A DNA stretch of 64,000 nt from Larkinella soli (GTDB taxonomy: Bacteria > Bacteroidota > Bacteroidia > Cytophagales > Spirosomataceae): contig NZ_ML112622.1 of the NCBI RefSeq assembly GCF_003703975.1, positions 125,971 through 189,970 on the forward strand. The letters run 5' to 3'. Position numbers and translations under genes: made by a program. Shown here piece by piece: positions 1 through 8,032 of this stretch; positions within the stretch are counted from its first letter, which is position 1, and every line of letters starts with the position of its first letter. The notes under the pieces are model-generated. The model saw nothing but the letters and a program-made list of their open reading frames with translations. It ran no database searches and was not told where the DNA came from.

Positions 1-255
1 GTGTTCACGGGTCGGCACCGTCCGGTCGCTGACGTAATCGGCCGCGGGATTGTCAGGAAGGATGAAGTGCTGCCCGACAAAGCGGCCCAGTGAAAAATCG
101 GGCCGGTCCTTCTGTCCCTCGTACAGGGCCAGGATGGCGGCCGGCGGCATCATCGGTACACAATCGACAAAAGTTTTCGAATCGGGGAATACGCGTCTTA
201 GCTGCACGTCACGGAAAAGAATGCCGAAAAGCTCGTCCGGAGGGGTGGTCATCAT
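1..255 (-). CDS. Trehalase (GH37), N-terminal fragment cut by window edge
   Basis: The first 85 codons read MMTTPPDELFGILFRDVQ and then FPDSKTFVDCVP. This is the signature opening of family GH37 alpha,alpha-trehalases, which hydrolyse trehalose to two glucoses. The gene begins at tandem ATG codons and runs off the window, so the catalytic domain is not visible. I see no clear signal peptide in the first residues, so a cytoplasmic enzyme is possible. It is transcribed divergently from an MFS permease; in Bacteroidota such a pair usually handles trehalose or its glucose product (inference). The family call is firm from the motif; the length and cell location cannot be judged. Confidence 0.85.
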   Translation of the reverse strand, partial: MMTTPPDELFGILFRDVQLRRVFPDSKTFVDCVPMMPPAAILALYEGQKDRPDFSLGRFVGQHFILPDNPAADYVSDRTVPTREH

Positions 256-294
256 CGGGAAAATCTATTTTTTATTGGGAATGTACTTTTTTAT

Positions 295-302
295 TATGTT
301 TG
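295..302 (+). promoter_or_regulatory. Candidate -7 element (TATGTTTG) for the MFS gene
   Basis: TATGTTTG matches the Bacteroidota -7 consensus TAnnTTTG and lies 26 bases before the MFS start codon. A TTG at 275-277 is only 17 bases upstream, shorter than the usual 19-21, so the -33 half is weak. Confidence 0.4.
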
Positions 303-307
303 CCAAA

Positions 308-315
308 CAAATATA
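308..315 (-). promoter_or_regulatory. Candidate -7 element (TATATTTG) for the trehalase gene
   Basis: On the minus strand TATATTTG fits TAnnTTTG, with a TTTG 17 bases further upstream. It would give a 5' leader of roughly 45 bases before the trehalase start. It is interleaved with the divergent promoter at 295-302, so the two genes could be co-regulated. Confidence 0.4.
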
Positions 316-328
316 CAATTTCCCTGTG

Positions 329-1591
329 ATGTCAAACTGGAGAATCAAACTTTCCCTTTTATTAAACTACTTTGTGTTCGCCATTCTGCTCAACAGCGTC
401 GGCACCGTCATCCTCCAGGTCCAGAACAACTACGGCGTTTCGGCCTCGGAAGCGAGCGTTCTGGAGGCCTTCAAGGACCTCAGCATCGCCGTGGCCTCGT
501 TCCTGATCGCTTCGTCGGTCACCCGGATCGGTTACCGGCGGTCGATGGCGCTGGCGCTGGCCTTCGTCGCGGCCGCCTGCCTGCTGATGCCGCAGGTTCC
601 CGGCTTTCTGATGACCAGGCTCCTGTTTGCCGCTACCGGGGTCGGGTTTGCCCTGATCAAGGTCTCGGTGTATGCCACCATCGGCCTGATCACCGACGAT
701 TCCCGCGAGCACGTCAGCTTCATGAACTTCCTCGAATCGTTTTTCATGATCGGCGTCCTGACCGGTTATTTCATTTTCAGTGCGTTCGTCGACGACCGTC
801 ATCCCGGCTCCACCGACTGGCTCGACGTGTACTACCTCCTGGCCGGTATTGCCCTGACGGCCCTCCTGCTGCTCCTCAGCACACCCATCGACGAGTCAAA
901 GGTAAAACCATCGTCCGGCAAAAGTCTCCCGGAAGAAATGGCCGAAATGATAAAACTGGCCGTTCGCCCGGTGGTTCTGGTGTTCATTCTCAGTGCCTTT
1001 ACCTATGTCCTGATCGAGCAGGGCATCATGAGCTGGCTGCCGACCTACAACAGCCGGATTCTTCATCTACCGACCACGCTGAGCATTCAGATGACGAGCA
1101 TCCTGGCGGCTTCGACGGCGGCAGGGCGGTTTCTGGCCGGGCTGGCCCTGCGCCGGTTTGCCTGGTTCGGTATCCTGGCGGCCTGTCTGCTGTCGGCCGC
1201 GGCCCTGGTGCTGCTGGCCCTGCCGCTGGCGTCCGCCGTCCCGGCCACCCCGGCCACGGGCTGGGCCGACGCCCCTCCGGCCGCGTTCGTATTCCCCCTG
1301 ATCGGCCTGTTCATCGCACCGATCTATCCGGCCATCAACTCCGTGATCCTGAGCACCTTGCCGGCCAGACAGCACGGCCCCATGTCGGGTCTGATCGTGG
1401 TTTTTTCGGCCCTGGGAGGCACCACCGGATCGATCATCACCGGAACGGTCTTTGAAGCCTACGGCGGGCAGACGGCTTTCTATTTCTCCCTCCTGCCCAT
1501 CACCCTTCTGCTGCTGGCCCTCTTCGGGTTCAACCGGATGCAGAAAGGCGGCCGGAAACCGCAGCCGACCGGGGTTATATCCGAACCTTAA
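329..1591 (+). CDS. MFS permease, probable sugar transporter
   Basis: This is a 420-residue integral membrane protein with about twelve hydrophobic segments separated by short charged loops (for example VTRIGYRRS after the second segment). That is the size and layout of the major facilitator superfamily. Overall it most resembles the FucP/TsgA-like sugar branch, but I cannot fix a substrate from sequence. I chose the start MSNWRIKLSLLL because it directly precedes the first membrane segment and follows a TAnnTTTG element. The same frame is open further upstream, but that stretch lies inside the divergent trehalase gene and is low-quality, basic, cysteine-rich sequence. The trehalase neighbour suggests uptake of trehalose or glucose (inference). 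It ends only 5 bases from the convergent GH43 gene. Confidence 0.8.
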   Translation: MSNWRIKLSLLLNYFVFAILLNSVGTVILQVQNNYGVSASEASVLEAFKDLSIAVASFLIASSVTRIGYRRSMALALAFVAAACLLMPQVPGFLMTRLLFAATGVGFALIKVSVYATIGLITDDSREHVSFMNFLESFFMIGVLTGYFIFSAFVDDRHPGSTDWLDVYYLLAGIALTALLLLLSTPIDESKVKPSSGKSLPEEMAEMIKLAVRPVVLVFILSAFTYVLIEQGIMSWLPTYNSRILHLPTTLSIQMTSILAASTAAGRFLAGLALRRFAWFGILAACLLSAAALVLLALPLASAVPATPATGWADAPPAAFVFPLIGLFIAPIYPAINSVILSTLPARQHGPMSGLIVVFSALGGTTGSIITGTVFEAYGGQTAFYFSLLPITLLLLALFGFNRMQKGGRKPQPTGVISEP

Positions 1592-1596
1592 GCCGC

Positions 1597-3369
1597 CTAT
1601 TTGACGCTGACGACCTGGCTAACCGTCGAAACGCCATTTTCATTGAAGGCTTCGACGGCAAACGAATACGGGACGCCCACGTTCAGCGCCCGGAGTTCAA
1701 GCCGGTTCGGCTGGTCGTTCCAGACCTGATAGGCCTGATACAGCTTGTCGGGCGCGATGCCCCAGAGTATGTTGTAGCCGACCGCGCCCGGCACTTTCTC
1801 CCAGCTGATATCGGCATTCCGCTGGTCTTTCTGCCGCACGGCCTTCAGCCCGGCCGGGGAAGCGGGCGCTTTGCCCAGCCCGTTGCCAAACACCCGAAAA
1901 CCGTTGACGGCGACGTAGGGGCCGGCGGTATACACGTGTTCGTAGCGGATGTACCGCGCCCGCACCGGAGCCGGCAGTTCGACGTAGGCGCAGGCCCGGT
2001 CGCGTTTGGGTTCCTGCGTCAGGTCGGCGATGCGGTCCCACTTTTTCCCGTCGCGGGAGGCAAAGAGCCGGAACTGGGTGTAGACCGTCGAATCGCTGTC
2101 GAAGACGTTGTTTTTATAATCGACGTAGTTGACCTGAACCGCCCGGACGTCGTGGTCGGCGCCGAGGTCGGTCGTGAGGGTTTCGCCGGGGCGGTTGCGG
2201 GTCGGCACCCAGAAGGTACGCGGGTTTTCATCGACGGTCAGTTCGGCCCGCAGGGTGTCGAGGGTCGAGGAGGCCGTGACCGGTTTTTTGTAGTTCAGCA
2301 GCATCCAGCCCGTAAACAGCTCGTTGCTGTTCTGCCATTTTCCGGTCGGCAGGCGGTGCGGAAAGTCGCCGAACCGGGTGTTGGCATACATCTGGTCGTC
2401 TTTGTCGAAACCGGCGGGGTGCATCACGATCCGGCGCTCCATGCCCCAGACGATGCCCAGCCAGGTGGTGCCGGTATTCCAGTAGTTGCCGAAATGGTCC
2501 TGGAAGGTATTTCCGTGGCCGGTGCCGGTGGCATACCCGCCCGGGCGGTAGGCCACCGGGTTGTAGGGGGCATATTCGAAGGGCCCGAGGGGGTGTTTCC
2601 CGACATACGTACCGTTGGCGTAGACGTTGTATTCGGTGCCGGGAGCGCCATACTGGAGGTAATACTTCCCGTTGTGCTTGGTCATCCAGGCGCCCTCCAC
2701 AAACGGTTTGATGGGGTCGGAGTGGTTCGGACCGAACCGTTCCCAGCCATGCTGCCAGGGGTCGAGCCAGAACATGGGCTGATAGGCTTTGGAGGGTTCC
2801 GGGTTGGCGTAGGTCAGACGGCGGCCGTGGTCGAGTTCGGCGCCGAACACCGGGTAAACGTTCGAGGAACCCCAGTACATATACCATTTGTCGGTATCGG
2901 GATCGTGGAACAGGGCGGGGTCCCAGGGGCCGATGTCCTTCGGAAGCCGGGGCAGCCAGCGGTTGTAGAACTTCAGTTTGCCCTGCCCCGGCTCGGTCGA
3001 GTAGAAAATGGGCCGCTGCTCGAAGGTCGACTGGAACAGAAAGAGCGTATCCCGCACCGACAGGGCGGCCGGCGCACACATATCCTCCATGGGCCACTTG
3101 TCGGGCACGACATACTGCCAGCCGACGAGGTCTTTCGACTTCCACCAGCCGCCCGAGATGGTGACGAACAGAAAGTATTCTCCCTTGTGGGCGATGATGA
3201 CCGGGTCGGCCCCGGACCGGTAGGAGATTCTTTCGTTCAACTGCTCGAAATTGTACCGATAGCTGATGTCCATCGGGTTACAGTACGTGCGTTGCTGGGC
3301 CACGGCCCCGGCGGCACAGATCCACAGCAGTCCAAGGCACAGAGCCCGTTTTCCAAACGCGATTTTCAT
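1597..3369 (-). CDS. Secreted GH43-family glycoside hydrolase with discoidin and Fn3 domains
   Basis: The 590-residue protein starts with a signal peptide (cleavage near residue 24, AAGAVA then QQ). Residues about 50-350 form a five-bladed propeller typical of GH43, with the likely triad Asp55 (SGADPV), Asp150 (GPWDPA) and Glu225 (FVEGAW). Residues about 360-495 resemble an F5/8 type C (discoidin) carbohydrate-binding domain and about 505-590 a fibronectin type III domain. GH43 enzymes cleave arabinose, xylose or galactose linkages by inversion; the exact substrate is not readable here. It stands alone, convergent with the MFS gene, and no SusC/SusD pair is nearby, so it is not in a classical polysaccharide-utilisation locus in this window. 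Confidence 0.85.
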   Translation of the reverse strand: MKIAFGKRALCLGLLWICAAGAVAQQRTYCNPMDISYRYNFEQLNERISYRSGADPVIIAHKGEYFLFVTISGGWWKSKDLVGWQYVVPDKWPMEDMCAPAALSVRDTLFLFQSTFEQRPIFYSTEPGQGKLKFYNRWLPRLPKDIGPWDPALFHDPDTDKWYMYWGSSNVYPVFGAELDHGRRLTYANPEPSKAYQPMFWLDPWQHGWERFGPNHSDPIKPFVEGAWMTKHNGKYYLQYGAPGTEYNVYANGTYVGKHPLGPFEYAPYNPVAYRPGGYATGTGHGNTFQDHFGNYWNTGTTWLGIVWGMERRIVMHPAGFDKDDQMYANTRFGDFPHRLPTGKWQNSNELFTGWMLLNYKKPVTASSTLDTLRAELTVDENPRTFWVPTRNRPGETLTTDLGADHDVRAVQVNYVDYKNNVFDSDSTVYTQFRLFASRDGKKWDRIADLTQEPKRDRACAYVELPAPVRARYIRYEHVYTAGPYVAVNGFRVFGNGLGKAPASPAGLKAVRQKDQRNADISWEKVPGAVGYNILWGIAPDKLYQAYQVWNDQPNRLELRALNVGVPYSFAVEAFNENGVSTVSQVVSVK

Positions 3370-3581
3370 GAGATGATTTCCTTCCGCAAATTCGATTGAA
3401 CCCGCAAGCTAATGGTTTTTACAGGTTCAGGGCAAGTCGGGTCTGAACGGCTTCGCCGGCCCGACTACTTACCAATCGGGTAGCTGTCAGGCTTTTGCAA
3501 CTCTCGCAAATCTGGCGTATCTATACCGAATTATTTATTTAAAAAAACGGAAGACCGGCATCCGCGCACTTCCCCAACCCT

Positions 3582-3589
3582 TACATTTG
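3582..3589 (+). promoter_or_regulatory. Candidate -7 element (TACATTTG) of the rsb operon
   Basis: TACATTTG matches TAnnTTTG 25 bases before the rsbR start codon, inside a 245-base intergenic region (3370-3614) that holds nothing else I can name. No TTG sits at the usual 19-21-base spacing upstream. Confidence 0.4.
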
Positions 3590-3614
3590 TTCCTTCCTAA
3601 ATGAGCCTCAGAGC

Positions 3615-4484
3615 ATGAAGAGTAACCTACTGAAATCCCTTCAGAAAAAAAAGAAACAAATTTTAGAACTCTGGATACAGAATCAGCTGACGGACCCCAA
3701 CCTGCGGGAGGACCTGATGAGCAATACCGAACTCCGCGTGCAGTCGGACGAGTTGGTGGACGTTTTTCTGAAAAATCTGAACGACACCAACCTGACGGAA
3801 CCGGATTCGCCTGATTTTGAGCCGGTCTTCGAAATTCTGGCCGGCATTTCCATCTCCCGGGCGCGGCAGGGCTTTTCTCCGCGCGAAACCGGCATTTTCG
3901 TATTCAGCCTGAAAGAGGCCCTGCTGGAAATTCTGCGGCAGGAGCTTCCGGACGACCCGCTCCAGCTCTATAATGAGAGCATGAAAATCAGCCGGCTGAT
4001 CGACAGTTTCGGCATCAATACCTTCGAAACGTTTATCAAAGGCCGTGAGGAAGTTATCCTGCGGCAAACCGACGAAATCGCCGAAATCTCCACCCCCGTG
4101 ATCCGGGTCTGGGACGGCATTCTGGCCCTGCCGATCATCGGAACCCTCGACAGCTCGCGGACGCAGGTGGTGATGGAAAACCTCCTGCAGGAGATCGTCG
4201 AAACCGCCAGCGGCATTGCCATCCTGGACATTTCGGGCGTCCCGGCGGTGGACTCCCTCGTGGCCCAGCACCTGATCAAAACCGTCAGCGCCACCCGGCT
4301 GATGGGGGCCGAATGCATCATCAGCGGCATCCGGCCGGAAATTGCCCAGACGGTGGTTCACCTCGGCATCGATCTTTCCGGCATCGTTACCAAGGCAACC
4401 CTGGCCAGTGCGCTCAAATACGCCTTTTCGCTCCAGCAAATGGAGGTGAAGCGCATTCGTCAGGAAAGAAAGTACATCGACTAA
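3615..4484 (+). CDS. rsbR: Stressosome sensor/scaffold RsbR
   Basis: In known stressosomes RsbR and RsbS build a large cytoplasmic particle that holds the kinase RsbT until stress. This 289-residue protein has a variable helical N-terminal sensory half (about 1-155) resembling the RsbRD-type N domain (motif ILELWIQ near 16-22). Its C-terminal STAS domain (about 160-280) includes LDISGVPAVDS and ISGIRPEIAQT, both typical of RsbR. By alignment to Bacillus RsbRA, the two regulatory threonines (Thr171 and Thr205, 34 residues apart) correspond to Ser180 and Ser214 here, also 34 apart, so both sites are serines. It is first in a tight operon; rsbS follows after 8 bases. The family call is secure; what the N-domain senses is unknown. 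Confidence 0.93.
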   Translation: MKSNLLKSLQKKKKQILELWIQNQLTDPNLREDLMSNTELRVQSDELVDVFLKNLNDTNLTEPDSPDFEPVFEILAGISISRARQGFSPRETGIFVFSLKEALLEILRQELPDDPLQLYNESMKISRLIDSFGINTFETFIKGREEVILRQTDEIAEISTPVIRVWDGILALPIIGTLDSSRTQVVMENLLQEIVETASGIAILDISGVPAVDSLVAQHLIKTVSATRLMGAECIISGIRPEIAQTVVHLGIDLSGIVTKATLASALKYAFSLQQMEVKRIRQERKYID

Positions 4485-4492
4485 ACCCTTTT

Positions 4493-4885
4493 ATGGAGAA
4501 AATCCCTATCCTCCGAATGGGGCCGTTTTTGCTGGTCACCATTCAGATCGATCTTTATGACCGGCTGGCGCTGAATCTGGAAGCCGACCTGGTGCAAATG
4601 GTAAACAAAACCGGCGCCCGGGGAGTTTTAATCGATATCTCAGCCGTTTCCATCGTCGATTCCTTTATGGGCCGGATCATCGGAAACATCGCCAGTATGT
4701 CCAAAATCCTCGATGCCGAAACCGTTGTTGTGGGTATGCAGCCGGCGGTCGCCATCACCCTGATCGAGTTAGGACTCCCCCTCAAAGGTGTACATACGGC
4801 CCTGAACGTCGAAAAAGGAATGGAATTGCTGAAGTCGAAAATTGGTCCCGAAGAGGAATCCGACGACGATGGTGACGCTGACTAA
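4493..4885 (+). CDS. rsbS: Stressosome scaffold protein RsbS (STAS domain)
   Basis: RsbS is the single-STAS-domain partner of RsbR and the direct binding site of RsbT. The 130-residue product contains LIDISAVSIVDSFMGRI; Ser57 in VDSF matches the serine (Ser59 in Bacillus) that RsbT phosphorylates to dissolve the complex. The start MEKIPILRMG was chosen because it gives the canonical RsbS length; the frame stays open upstream only inside rsbR. An acidic tail (EEESDDDGDAD) extends past the STAS fold and is not typical of Bacillus RsbS. The end overlaps the rsbT start by 17 bases, consistent with translational coupling. Confidence 0.93.
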   Translation: MEKIPILRMGPFLLVTIQIDLYDRLALNLEADLVQMVNKTGARGVLIDISAVSIVDSFMGRIIGNIASMSKILDAETVVVGMQPAVAITLIELGLPLKGVHTALNVEKGMELLKSKIGPEEESDDDGDAD

Positions 4886-5279
4886 GGACCGAATGATGAT
4901 CCTGAAAGACCAGGACGTGGTTCCCTTCCGGAACCGGGTGAAGGAGTATGCCGTCCGGATCGGAATGGGGCTGGTCAACCAGACCAAACTGATCACGGCC
5001 GCCAGCGAACTGGTCCGGAACATGCTTCGGTATGCCCAGCAGGGTGAAGTTTTCATTGAAGTGGTCACGCAAGGGCGGGAAAACGGCGTGCGGCTCACTT
5101 TCGTGGACAAAGGCCCGGGCATTCCGGACATCGAACTGGCCATGAAAGACGGATATTCCACCCACCGGAGCATGGGGCTGGGCCTGCCCGGCACCAAACG
5201 ACTGGTCAACGAATTCGAAATCCGGAGCAAGGTGGGCGAAGGAACCGTCATTACAATTTTAAAGTGGAAGAATGGTTAA
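4869..5279 (+). CDS. rsbT: RsbT serine/threonine kinase (stressosome switch)
   Basis: RsbT phosphorylates RsbR and RsbS and, once released, activates the downstream partner. The 136-residue protein is a complete GHKL ATPase. It has an N-box ELVRNMLRYA with Asn51, a G1 box VDKGPGI with Asp80, and a glycine lid SMGLGLPGTKRL at about 101-112. The ATG at 4869 (MVTLTKDRMM) matches normal RsbT length; an in-frame codon 27 bases earlier would add an unneeded extension. It overlaps rsbS by 17 bases and the next gene by 8. In Bacilli the target is the phosphatase RsbU; no RsbU or SigB-like gene is present in this window, so the target here is probably the kinase encoded two genes downstream (inference). 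Confidence 0.92.
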   Translation: MVTLTKDRMMILKDQDVVPFRNRVKEYAVRIGMGLVNQTKLITAASELVRNMLRYAQQGEVFIEVVTQGRENGVRLTFVDKGPGIPDIELAMKDGYSTHRSMGLGLPGTKRLVNEFEIRSKVGEGTVITILKWKNG

Positions 5280-6285
5280 CCCTTACCACGTCGCCTTCAA
5301 CGCCACCGATCGAAGTTACCTTGCGATTCTGAAAAGGGAGATTCATCTTCTGGTGGGTCAGTTGAAGTTCAGTACGAAGAGAGCGGGCGAGATCGATATC
5401 ATTGTGGCTGAAATGGGGTCCAACCTGGTAAAACACGCCGGCGGGGGCGAAATTCTCGTCCGGATTCTGAAAGAGCCTGAACCGGAAGGAATCGAGCTGA
5501 TCAGCATCGACAACGGCCCCGGCATGGCCGACCCCGGCCGCATGATGACCGACGGCGTCTCCACCAGCCAAACCCTGGGCCACGGCCTAGGCGCCATCAA
5601 ACGCCTTTCGGACGTATTTAATCTGTATTCGACGCCGGAATGGGGCACCGTCCTGCTGGCCAGAATCTTTAAGAAACCTCCGGCCAGGGGGGCGTTGAAT
5701 CCGCGGGCGGAAGTCCGGTCGGTCATCGTGCCGAAACCGGGCGAAACCGTCAGTGGCGACGGCTTTTCCAGCCAGTTGTCGACCGAAACCCTGCGGCTCT
5801 TTCTGGGCGACGGGCTGGGGCACGGACCTGAGGCCGGGGAAGCCGTTCGGCAAGCCGCGGTATCGTTTCAGGAAAGCCGCGAAACCCAGCCCGTCGAGAT
5901 CATCCGGCAGATGCACCGCGCCGTTCGAAAAACGCGGGGACTGGTCGGGACGGTCGCGGCCTTTGATTTCAGCACCCGCAAATGCCGCCTGTGCGGAGTG
6001 GGTAATATCACGACCCGGTTTCATCTGGGTCCCCATTCCAGAAATTACCTGTCCTACAACGGCATTATCGGACTCAACGTACCCGGTACGATGAACGATC
6101 AGGAATTGACGTTTGAAAGCGGCCATGTGATGATCATGTGCTCCGACGGCATCAAATCCCGATGGGATATATCCAGATATCCATCCATATTAAAATACGA
6201 TCTGTCCGTTCTGGCGGCCGCCCTGTATAAGGATTATGCGCGTCGAACCGACGATACTTCCGTGGTGATTGCCCGATTTTCCTGA
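5272..6285 (+). CDS. rsbX: RsbX-like PP2C phosphatase with N-terminal ATPase domain
   Basis: In stressosomes RsbX removes the phosphates from RsbR and RsbS and resets the switch. This 337-residue version is much longer than Bacillus RsbX (about 200) because residues 1-135 form a second RsbT-like GHKL domain, apparently intact: N-box Asn51 in EMGSNLVKHA, Asp80 in IDNGPGM, lid TLGHGLGAIKRL. Residues 150-337 are the SpoIIE/PP2C-type phosphatase with the metal-binding aspartates in SGDGF (163), LGDGLGHGPE (180), CSDGIKSR (292) and RTDDTS (327-328). The start ATG overlaps the rsbT stop by 8 bases. Fused ATP-binding SpoIIE-family phosphatases are known in many phyla; the partner of the extra ATPase domain is unknown. 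Confidence 0.9.
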   Translation: MVNPYHVAFNATDRSYLAILKREIHLLVGQLKFSTKRAGEIDIIVAEMGSNLVKHAGGGEILVRILKEPEPEGIELISIDNGPGMADPGRMMTDGVSTSQTLGHGLGAIKRLSDVFNLYSTPEWGTVLLARIFKKPPARGALNPRAEVRSVIVPKPGETVSGDGFSSQLSTETLRLFLGDGLGHGPEAGEAVRQAAVSFQESRETQPVEIIRQMHRAVRKTRGLVGTVAAFDFSTRKCRLCGVGNITTRFHLGPHSRNYLSYNGIIGLNVPGTMNDQELTFESGHVMIMCSDGIKSRWDISRYPSILKYDLSVLAAALYKDYARRTDDTSVVIARFS

Positions 6286-6288
6286 GCC

Positions 6289-7998
6289 ATGCACGAAATT
6301 GCCAAAGTCGCCTTAGAAAATGAGATGGACCTGATTCTGGCGCATAAACGCGCCATGAAACTGGGCGAACTGGCAGGGCTGTCTCTGGCTTCACAGACCA
6401 TATTTGCCACGGCCGTTTCGGAAGTTGCCCGGAATGCCATCGATTTCGGCGTCGACGCCTGGCTGACGCTCGGCATCACCTCCGGCAGCGAAGCCGACCG
6501 AAGCATGGTGGCCTGCATCAACGACCGCCGGCCGACCGTCTCCGACAAGGAAACCGAGGGCCTCAACAACGCCCGCCGGCTGGTCGACGAATTTTATTTT
6601 CAGGAATCGCCGAAGGGTTTTGAAATCAGCCTCCTCGTTCGGTTTCCGGCCAGCTACCGCGTCAGCGAAGCCCGGATCGAGGCCTGGAAGCGGCAGTTCA
6701 TCGCCCAGACGGCCGTTTCTCCCTACGAAGAACTGCGCGGCAAAAACCGCCTGCTCCAGGAACTGGCCGAACGGCTCCGGGCCAGCGAAAAACAGTACCA
6801 GCTTCTGACGAATTCGCTGCCGCTGATGATTTTTTCGGTGACGAACGACGGTCAGGTACTATACGCCAACGACTGGATGGTGCAGTTCACCGGATGCCCG
6901 ATCGACGAACTCAATTCGACCGAGTGGCGAACGGTCATCCACCCCGACGATCTGGAAGCCGGCTGGAAAAACTGGCGCCAGGCGACGGCCGACGGTAAAC
7001 CGTTTCAGAGTGAGGTCCGGGTTCGGCAGGCGGCTACCGGAGCCTACGTCTGGCACCTGGTGTCCACCTCTCCGCTGCGGAACGAACAGAATGAGATCCA
7101 GTACTGGTCCGGGTTCATGGCCGACATTCAGGCTCAGAAAACGGTGGATCAGACCCTGCGGGCCAACGAGGAACTGCAGGAAACCAAGATGCAGCTCGAA
7201 CAGTACCAGAACGAACTGAAGATGAACATCGGGGAGCTGAACCGCAGCAACCAGGAGCTGGCCGAGTTTGCGTACGTGGCCTCGCACGACCTTCAGGAAC
7301 CTCTGCGCAAGATTCAGTCGTTCGGGACGCTGCTCCTCGAAAACTTTGCCCCCGAACTCAGCCCGACGGCGCAGGACATGATCCACCGGATGCATACGGC
7401 CGCCGAGCGGATGCATGGGCTGATCAAGGACCTGCTCTCCTACTCCCGGCTGAACACCTACCGGCAGCCGTTCCGGCCCGTCGACCTGAATGTGCTCGTG
7501 AAGGAAGTTCTGGGAGATCTGGAGATTACGGTTCGGGAAAAAGGCGCGAAAATCCTGACCGAGCCGCTGCCCGTCGTGAAAGGCAATGCGCTGCAGCTGA
7601 GGCAGATGTTTCAGAACCTGCTGTCCAACGCCCTGAAATTTACGACGGCGGATCGGGCCCCCGTCATCAGTGTTCAGACCGCAGAGATGGCCGCCGGCGA
7701 CGTTCCGGTTTTCCTGCGGCATCCCGAACCGCACTATCTGGCCATCCGGGTGGCGGATAACGGCATCGGCTTCGACGAAAAGTACCACGACCGGATTTTT
7801 CAGCTTTTCCAGCGTCTACACGGCAAAGACCAGTATTCCGGCACCGGCATCGGGCTGACCATCTGCAAGAAAGTGGCCGAAATGCACGGAGGGACCATCG
7901 GCGCCCAGGCGCAGCCGGGACAGGGAGCTACCTTCACCATCTATCTCCCCAACAGCTCCATCGTAGAATCGGTCCTCCGTACGAAACCGGGGGCTTAG
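6289..7998 (+). CDS. PAS sensor histidine kinase with N-terminal RsbT/RsbW-like domain, likely stressosome output
   Basis: This 569-residue soluble kinase ends the rsb operon, 3 bases after rsbX. Domains in order: an anti-sigma-type GHKL-like domain (1-140), a short coiled segment, PAS (about 165-285), a coiled coil (about 285-325), HisKA with phospho-acceptor His333 in VASHDLQEPLRK, and a complete HATPase (N-box QNLLSNALKF 442-451, G1 ADNGIGFDE, G2 SGTGIGLTICK). The N-terminal GHKL domain keeps an N-box (SEVARNAIDFG, Asn49), but its G1 region reads NDRRPTVSD without the DxGxG motif and its glycine lid is absent, so it probably does not bind ATP and may act as a docking module. No membrane segments and no adjacent response regulator are seen. 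The kinase family is certain; its role as stressosome output is inferred from operon position. Confidence 0.88.
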   Translation: MHEIAKVALENEMDLILAHKRAMKLGELAGLSLASQTIFATAVSEVARNAIDFGVDAWLTLGITSGSEADRSMVACINDRRPTVSDKETEGLNNARRLVDEFYFQESPKGFEISLLVRFPASYRVSEARIEAWKRQFIAQTAVSPYEELRGKNRLLQELAERLRASEKQYQLLTNSLPLMIFSVTNDGQVLYANDWMVQFTGCPIDELNSTEWRTVIHPDDLEAGWKNWRQATADGKPFQSEVRVRQAATGAYVWHLVSTSPLRNEQNEIQYWSGFMADIQAQKTVDQTLRANEELQETKMQLEQYQNELKMNIGELNRSNQELAEFAYVASHDLQEPLRKIQSFGTLLLENFAPELSPTAQDMIHRMHTAAERMHGLIKDLLSYSRLNTYRQPFRPVDLNVLVKEVLGDLEITVREKGAKILTEPLPVVKGNALQLRQMFQNLLSNALKFTTADRAPVISVQTAEMAAGDVPVFLRHPEPHYLAIRVADNGIGFDEKYHDRIFQLFQRLHGKDQYSGTGIGLTICKKVAEMHGGTIGAQAQPGQGATFTIYLPNSSIVESVLRTKPGA

Positions 7999-8032
7999 GA
8001 CCCGACGTCCGGCAGACGGAAGGCTATTCCGC

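Noticed and set aside
50-328. N-terminal extension of the MFS frame
   Set aside because: It overlaps the divergent trehalase gene and both candidate promoters; the membrane protein begins naturally at 329.
3615-7998. SigB/RsbW/RsbV genes expected beside a stressosome
   Set aside because: None was found on either strand in the flanking genes; the neighbours are a GH43 enzyme and a WYL regulator.
7999-8032. CGGAA...TTCCG mini-hairpin between the kinase and WYL genes as terminator
   Set aside because: The stem is only 5 bp with no T-run, too weak to list.
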